From: Dastarcus helophoroides
Taxonomy: Eukaryota; Arthropoda; Insecta; Coleoptera; Bothrideridae
Assembly: GCA_028583605.1 (NCBI GenBank)
Contig: CM053331.1
Span: forward strand, 31,060,177-31,124,176
DNA: 64,000 nt
Reading direction: 5' to 3'
Under the pieces are notes generated by a model that was not told the DNA's origin, ran no database searches, and saw only the letters and a list, made by a program, of their open reading frames with translations. Positions 59,524-64,000 of this stretch are shown here, in pieces. A program made the translations under genes and the position numbers. The first letter of the stretch is position 1, and each line of letters begins with the position of its first letter.

Positions 59524-59690
59524 TTTCGCCTCTGGTATGGTGGACATACGGAGTTACCGTGCTCTTCTGTCTAAACTTTCTTATCCTTTGTACCAATTTT
59601 CAATTCAGAAGAGTTTCGCCCCTGGTATGGTGGACATACTGAGTTACCGTGCTGTGATGTTTTGAAATTGGCCTTTTCATTTTTGCATAT
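59518..59690. repeat. 90-bp tandem dimer, copy in 59.4-kb element
   Basis: GAGTTTCGCC at 59521 and 59611, a 90-base period, each followed by TGGTATGGTGGACATAC. Confidence 0.85.
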
Positions 59691-59725
59691 TCCCTCATAT
59701 TTCTCTTTTTATTTTTCTTTTCTTC

Positions 59726-59768
59726 GTTTCTGAAGAACCCCCCTACGATGGTGGGCGAAACGTCGAAC
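59726..59768 (+). ncRNA. hammerhead ribozyme, PLE type
   Basis: CUGAAGA (59730-59736), the extra A, stem II with CCC/GGG pairs but a C-C mismatch next to the core, GAA, ACGU and C17 (59764). Stem I GUUU with GAAC gives three Watson-Crick pairs plus one G-U. All core bases are present, but stem II is weakened. Confidence 0.68.
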
Positions 59769-59850
59769 ACTTTTAGTACTTCTTTGACACGGTCCAATCC
59801 CGGAAGAAGTATATCCTGTACTGACTCTGGCCGTGGGAGCCTTCGTTATC

Positions 59851-59866
59851 CCATCCTATTGGCAGT
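59851..59866. repeat. 16-bp target-site duplication, right copy
   Basis: CCATCCTATTGGCAGT, identical to 59413-59428. Confidence 0.85.
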
Positions 59867-59869
59867 TCT

Positions 59870-60687
59870 CCAAGTCATAATAAAATTATCCTTTGCTTTA
59901 AATAAATGTCATTTTTGATTTGAAATTTAAAATTCGAGACAATAATTCCGATTCGAATAAAAAAAAATCAAGAATCAGTGGGATTATCGAATTTTGAAAC
60001 AAAATCTTGAGAAAGTTGTGCAAAATTTGGAATAGTCAGGAGTTTTAGAACAAAATATTTAAAAATATTTAAAGTTTCATCAAAAACTAAACAAATCCGT
60101 TAATAAAAATTTCTCAACATTTTATCTAATTCTAAAACTTGTTGAGTATACAGTCGTTCAGAAAAAAATTAGAATTTTAAAATAAATGCTTGTTGGCATA
60201 AAATTATCATTAACAAGAATTAATTTCCAATATTTTTCAATATTTCGTCCCCTTTCAAGTTGTGCAAATAATTCCATATGCATTTAAATAGATAAAATCA
60301 AAAGAAAAACGCCTCAAAACGAAACTTTATTCAAAATTTATGGCCCATAAAGCTCGCAGTCATAAAATTTCGCCCTGACCATTGCTTGTATATTGCCATA
60401 AATTGTAGATTTTGTCCGTTATAATTTACGATAAAAAAAATGCCTGCGTTATACTACATTTATTTATTAAAAGCAAATTTTTAAAATCTTGATCAGAAAA
60501 CGACAATTTAATATTCGATAAATTCCCCCAAAAAGATGGAAGCGAAGCTGCTTCGTATTAAATTTTTAGCTTCTCCGGTATTAAATATAGTTTGGATAAT
60601 TGTATAAAATAGTGTAATGGCATTTAGGATTTTATACACTTTTTCAGCGTATTTTCACTTTTTTGTCATATTTCCAATTTTTTAGGT
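59870..60687. other. non-coding DNA with a small unique island
   Basis: Mostly low-complexity A+T-rich sequence. About 60.24-60.44 kb is different: it holds CATATGCATTTAAAT and four TTTATGG/CATAAA-type words (near 60338, 60346, 60361 and 60399), resembling Caudal/Abd-B-class binding sites. No gene. Confidence 0.35.
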
Positions 60688-60745
60688 CAGTTTTCCTCAA
60701 CCGGTGAATCGCGACACACAAATGTGTTGTGAGGTGAGACTGGAA
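60688..60745. mobile_element. solitary hAT-like terminus
   Basis: CAGTTTTCCTCAACCGGTGA followed by ATCGCGACACAC resembles hAT ends of the CAGTGGTTCTCAACCGGTG class. The other end was not found. Confidence 0.45.
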
Positions 60746-60872
60746 ATTAATAAACTGTTTTATATTAAATTCTGTTACTTTGTTCTAGCTATCAAAATTT
60801 ATTAAGGAACGAAAAAAGTGCAGCTAAATAAATAGAAGATAGGTGCATTTAAATAAAAAAAAAGGTTGGAAG

Positions 60873-60958
60873 GGACTTGACCTTGGTTATATTTAAAAAT
60901 TGAAATACAAATCTTGTACCCTGAAACCAAGAAAAATTTGTATTTCAATTCTTGGAAG
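60873..60958. repeat. foldback repeat family 1, short deleted copy
   Basis: ACTTGACCTTGGTTATATTT, AATTGAAATACAAATCTTGT and CCTGAAACCAAG are followed directly by the inverse TTGTATTTCAATTCTTGG. The core is deleted. Confidence 0.7.
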
Positions 60959-61149
60959 AATTTTGGATAAAATATGCTACTGGTTTGAGAAATAATGCAA
61001 TTAAATACATGCCGTAATATGAAGAAAAAAGATAATTGTAATAAAGGCAAGTAGGAATCATGTTATTATCAAATCGGTATATGAATGTCTTTTACTAGTT
61101 TTTATCAAATGTAAACTCAAATTGTTAAAAAGTTTGAGAAAAGGCAGCA

Positions 61150-61392
61150 ATTAATATACAAATGTTGTCCCCTGAAACCAAAAAAAATTAGAAAACCCAG
61201 CAAAAGTTATTGTAACGCGTTTCAATATCCAAGTCAGAGAAATAATACAGTATATCTCTTTACTATAGTATCTCCCTCTGAAGATGACAGCTTGGCTATC
61301 GAAAACGCCGTTGGAGCAACTGTTGTTGAGCTTTATTATTTTTTGTTGGTTTCAGGGGACAAGTTTTGTATATCAATATTTTAGGATAACCA
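61150..61392. repeat. foldback repeat family 1 copy
   Basis: Right arm CUCCCU, CUGAAGA, bulged U, GACAG-CUUGG-CUAUC (one mismatch in five), then GAAAACGCCGUU. The extra A after GAA and the altered stem III make it imperfect. The left arm core is lost. Confidence 0.78.
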
Positions 61393-61399
61393 ACAAAAT

Positions 61400-63240
61400 A
61401 AAAGGCAATTATCAAAAAAATCCAAATTATGTATTTTAAATTTACGCATAAAAAACCCAGATGTTGAGAAAAAGTAAAAGTTTCTAAAAATAACTCGAGT
61501 GTTAAACAAAAATTTTCAGGTAAAATATAAATTTTGAAGTTTCGGTTTTAAAGTTAAATTTTTAGATAAAAAGAAAAACATATCACTTTTAAACTGGAGA
61601 TCAAAAAAAATTCGAAAGGGGAACATCGAAATGTGTTCAAAAAATGCTGGGATTTCAGGTCTTAAAAATTTCAGCCCTAAACAAGGATTATTAGGAAAGT
61701 AATTTTAGTAAAAATATGTAGCTATAATATGTTTGAAAAAAAATCGAAACTTCAAATTAACCTAAATTTGGAAAAACAGGAAATTTCTTTTAAGCAAGTT
61801 TTTAAGGAAAATTTTTTGTAACAAAAAATAGGGAAGAATATTATTTGAAAAATAATTCAAATTTTAAAATAGTCGAACTGTTGGGAATTATTCGCAATTT
61901 TGATAAAAAATTCAAAAGGAGTTATATAAATTTTATTTTAAAAATATTTAACAAAAATTGAGAAAATATCATATTTTGAGATAAATGAAAGAAATAAGCA
62001 AAATCTAGGAAAATAAGTAGTTTTAGAGAGGAAAAATAAAAATTTCAAAGAAAATTGAAAAAATTTTCGAAAATTGAATTTTACAGTAATAACTAGAAAT
62101 TAAAAAAAAAAGTGAAAATTTCAAGAAAAAAATGAAACTTTGAAATCGAAATGTATTTTAAAAAATGCTGGGATTCCAGATCCTAAAAATTTTAGCCTTA
62201 AACCCAATAATTAAGGAAGTAACTAAACGAAACGTTGGAATTTTACGTAACAAGTTTGAAAATAAAATCGAGATTTCAAATTAGTGGAAATTTGAAGAAA
62301 CACGAAATTTAAAAGGACATTTCTTTTAAGCAAGTTTTTCAAGAAAAAACTGAGAATTTTTATATGAAAATTAGAGAAGAAAATATTTGACGAATAATTC
62401 AAATTCGAAAGAGTCGACTTTTTGGGAATTATTAGTAATTTCGTCTAAAAAATTCAAAAGTTCTATAAATTATATTTTATAAATATTTAACAAACATTAA
62501 GAAAATTCCCTATTTCGAACCTATTTCGAGATAAGTAAAAGAAATTAAAAAACTTTCAAAAGAGTTGAGTTTTAAAAAAGAAAAATTGAAATTTCAAAAA
62601 AAAAACCTAAAAATTTTACAAAGAACCAATTTTAGAGTTAAAACAAAAAATTGAAAAGAGAAATTTTAGTTTCAAGAAATAAAATCAAAATTTCGATGCT
62701 TGAGATTTTTTATAAAAAAAATTTAAGAATAGACAAAATGTCCAGAAAAGTTAAGCTTTTAAATAAAAATCTGAGGTAAGGCCGCAATTTTAGAAAAAAA
62801 ATTAAAATTTTATGAGATTTAAAGTTATCGAATTTTTGCAAAAAGTTAAAAACTGAAGAAGAAATTTGAAATTGTTATAAAAGTAATTTTAGAGAAAACT
62901 GAGAATTTCGAGGAGGAATGTCGAAAGTTTTATATAAAATACTGAATTATTAAGAAAAAATATTTTTTAAAGCAAATTAAAAATTAAAAATTTTAAAAAT
63001 ATTGAAAATCGTACAAATTATGGATAAACTTTACTTTTTTTAAATAGAATTATTTGGAAAATCGACATTTTGAGAAATATCTACTCTACATTTCAAGAAA
63101 AAAGAGAGAATTTCCATCAGTTATAAGAAAAAAGGATTTCTATGTCAAAAATGGGAAAAGAAAATCTAAAGAAAATTGCGATTTTAAAGAAGAAATTTCA
63201 AAAAAAAGTTGACATTTCCACACCTTACTTCGTAGAATTC
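61400..63240. repeat. A-rich low-complexity block
   Basis: Same texture as the other A-rich blocks. It contains a diverged internal duplication: AAAATGCTGGGATTTCAG near 61643 and AAAATGCTGGGATTCCAG near 62162, followed in both by AAGCAAGTTTTT. No gene. Confidence 0.6.
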
Positions 63241-63260
63241 TTTAATATTTATAACAATTA

Positions 63261-63541
63261 AGTTTTATTAACGATTGAAAAGCAACAAATATTAAAATTC
63301 CACAATATTTTGATAAATATTTGCTAACATCGGACCAGGTTTTCGACAAGAATTCGGATTAGACGGAATATCCGTATGGGTCTGCGATCCGTAGAGCTTG
63401 TTGGCATAACAACTGCTAAATAATTTGCTGGCATAGTCGCCAATGATGCAGTATTGCGAAACCTGGTCTGATGTTACCAAATATTTATTGAAATATTGTG
63501 CAATTTTTAATATCTGTTGCTTTTTACTCGTCAATAAAATT
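63261..63541. mobile_element. 281-bp MITE-like palindrome
   Basis: Arms of about 85 bp. The left runs AGTTTTATTAACGATTG, AAAAGCAACAAATATT and AACATCGGACCAGG. The right is the inverse: CCTGGTCTGATGTT, AATATCTGTTGCTTTT and ACTCGTCAATAAAATT. The unique centre (63350-63450) is more G+C-rich than the surroundings. No coding and no confirmed target duplication. Confidence 0.75.
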
Positions 63542-63544
63542 CCA

Positions 63545-64000
63545 TTGTTACGAAAATAAAAAAGTTAAAATTTACATAAAGAAATCAAAATTTCGATATA
63601 CTGAAACTTCTTTTGAAAAAATGTATCGAAATTTCAAGAAATTTTGAATTTTTCTACATCTAAGTTTAAGAAATTGTTAACACAAGTAAGCAAAGTTGAA
63701 TTTTCAGAAAAGTAAAATCGAATTTCTACAAAAGCAACATTTAAACAAAAATCAAAATTTCATCCAACATATTTAAATCTCTGCAACATTTCTTATTAAG
63801 AAATTTTGAAACTTGAAGGAAAAGATTTCGTGAAATTTTGCAAACAACCAGAAAATTAGTAGAAAAATGACGAAATTTAATATTTTTATATACATTTTTT
63901 AACAAATTTAAAATTTTTCCGCGAAATTTAATTCACAAACTTCATCTTTTTAGCAAAATTTTAACTTTTCTCGTCGATTTTAAGATCAAAATGTTAACAA
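63545..64000. repeat. A+T-rich low-complexity stretch to window end
   Basis: Degenerate AAATTT-type sequence continuing past the window edge. Confidence 0.5.

Larger units (their letters stand above)
59429..59850. mobile_element. PLE-derived palindromic element with two opposed hammerheads
   Basis: Left side ACAGGATATACTTCTTCCGG leads to a hammerhead on the minus strand, then a 90-bp tandem dimer, then a hammerhead on the + strand. It ends with the inverse CCGGAAGAAGTATATCCTGT and a further CTGACTCTGGCCGTGGGAGC to GTTATC. The right arm therefore extends about 30 bases beyond the left, reaching the border seen at 37618. Flanked by a perfect 16-bp duplication. No coding. Variable-length duplications and inverted terminal structures are known for Penelope-like elements. 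Confidence 0.82.

Noticed and set aside
6499..61392. Regularly recurring palindromic repeats as a CRISPR array
   Set aside because: The copies are dispersed over 55 kb, about 200 bp each and in eukaryotic DNA.
63458..63468. GAAACCTGGTC as a fourth hammerhead family
   Set aside because: The catalytic CUGANGA half is absent upstream, so it cannot be called a hammerhead.

Overview
The window is insect-type genomic DNA: very A+T-rich, almost gene-free, and packed with decayed transposable elements. The only host gene I can support is the 3' half of a beaten path (Beat) family gene on the minus strand. Three exons join in phase: second Ig-like domain first half at 28374-28507, second half at 21403-21628, and a short C-terminal exon with a probable GPI-anchor signal at 12391-12470. 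The introns are 6.7 kb and 8.9 kb. The first Ig domain and signal peptide were not found, so most of the right half of the window is probably upstream intron or flank. Beat genes are arthropod-specific; I cannot name the order.

Layout. 1-2.6 kb: ordinary non-coding. 2.6-9.5 kb: A-rich low-complexity block, interrupted by a clean 993-bp hAT-type non-autonomous element with an 8-bp target duplication. 9.6-10 kb: foldback repeats. 12.4 kb: last Beat exon. 13.1-20.8 kb: a 7.7-kb block with three tandem ~2.3-kb units, bounded by near-identical 8-bp repeats. 20.8-22.2 kb: ribozyme-bearing repeats around the middle Beat exon. 24-27.5 kb: T-rich low-complexity block. 28.4 kb: Ig exon. 29-34 kb: ordinary intron with small MITE-like elements. 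34.2-44.6 kb: a direct duplication of about 3.9 kb, its copies separated by a 2.63-kb giant inverted repeat; both copies end in Penelope-like-element (PLE) debris. 45-49.2 kb: relics of two IS630/Tc1/mariner transposases, a non-LTR reverse-transcriptase tail and a 1.4-kb foldback with a hAT end inside. 50.3-51.1 kb: tandem ribozyme repeat. 53.6-57.2 and 61.4-64 kb: A-rich low-complexity blocks. 59.2-59.9 kb: a PLE-derived element with a 16-bp target duplication inside a non-LTR fragment.

The most interesting content is hammerhead-ribozyme sequence in small repeats. One repeat family (monomer about 371 bp, like the metazoan retrozymes) has a copy at 21999-22041 matching every conserved hammerhead position, with fully paired stems I and II. 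A second family, adjacent to a recognisable PLE C-terminal coding fragment, carries another hammerhead at 37700-37744 with several mutated relatives. A third, palindromic family carries a hammerhead-like core with a one-base bulge. All three have a very short, self-complementary stem III. These calls were read by eye; no folding, alignment or database search was run.
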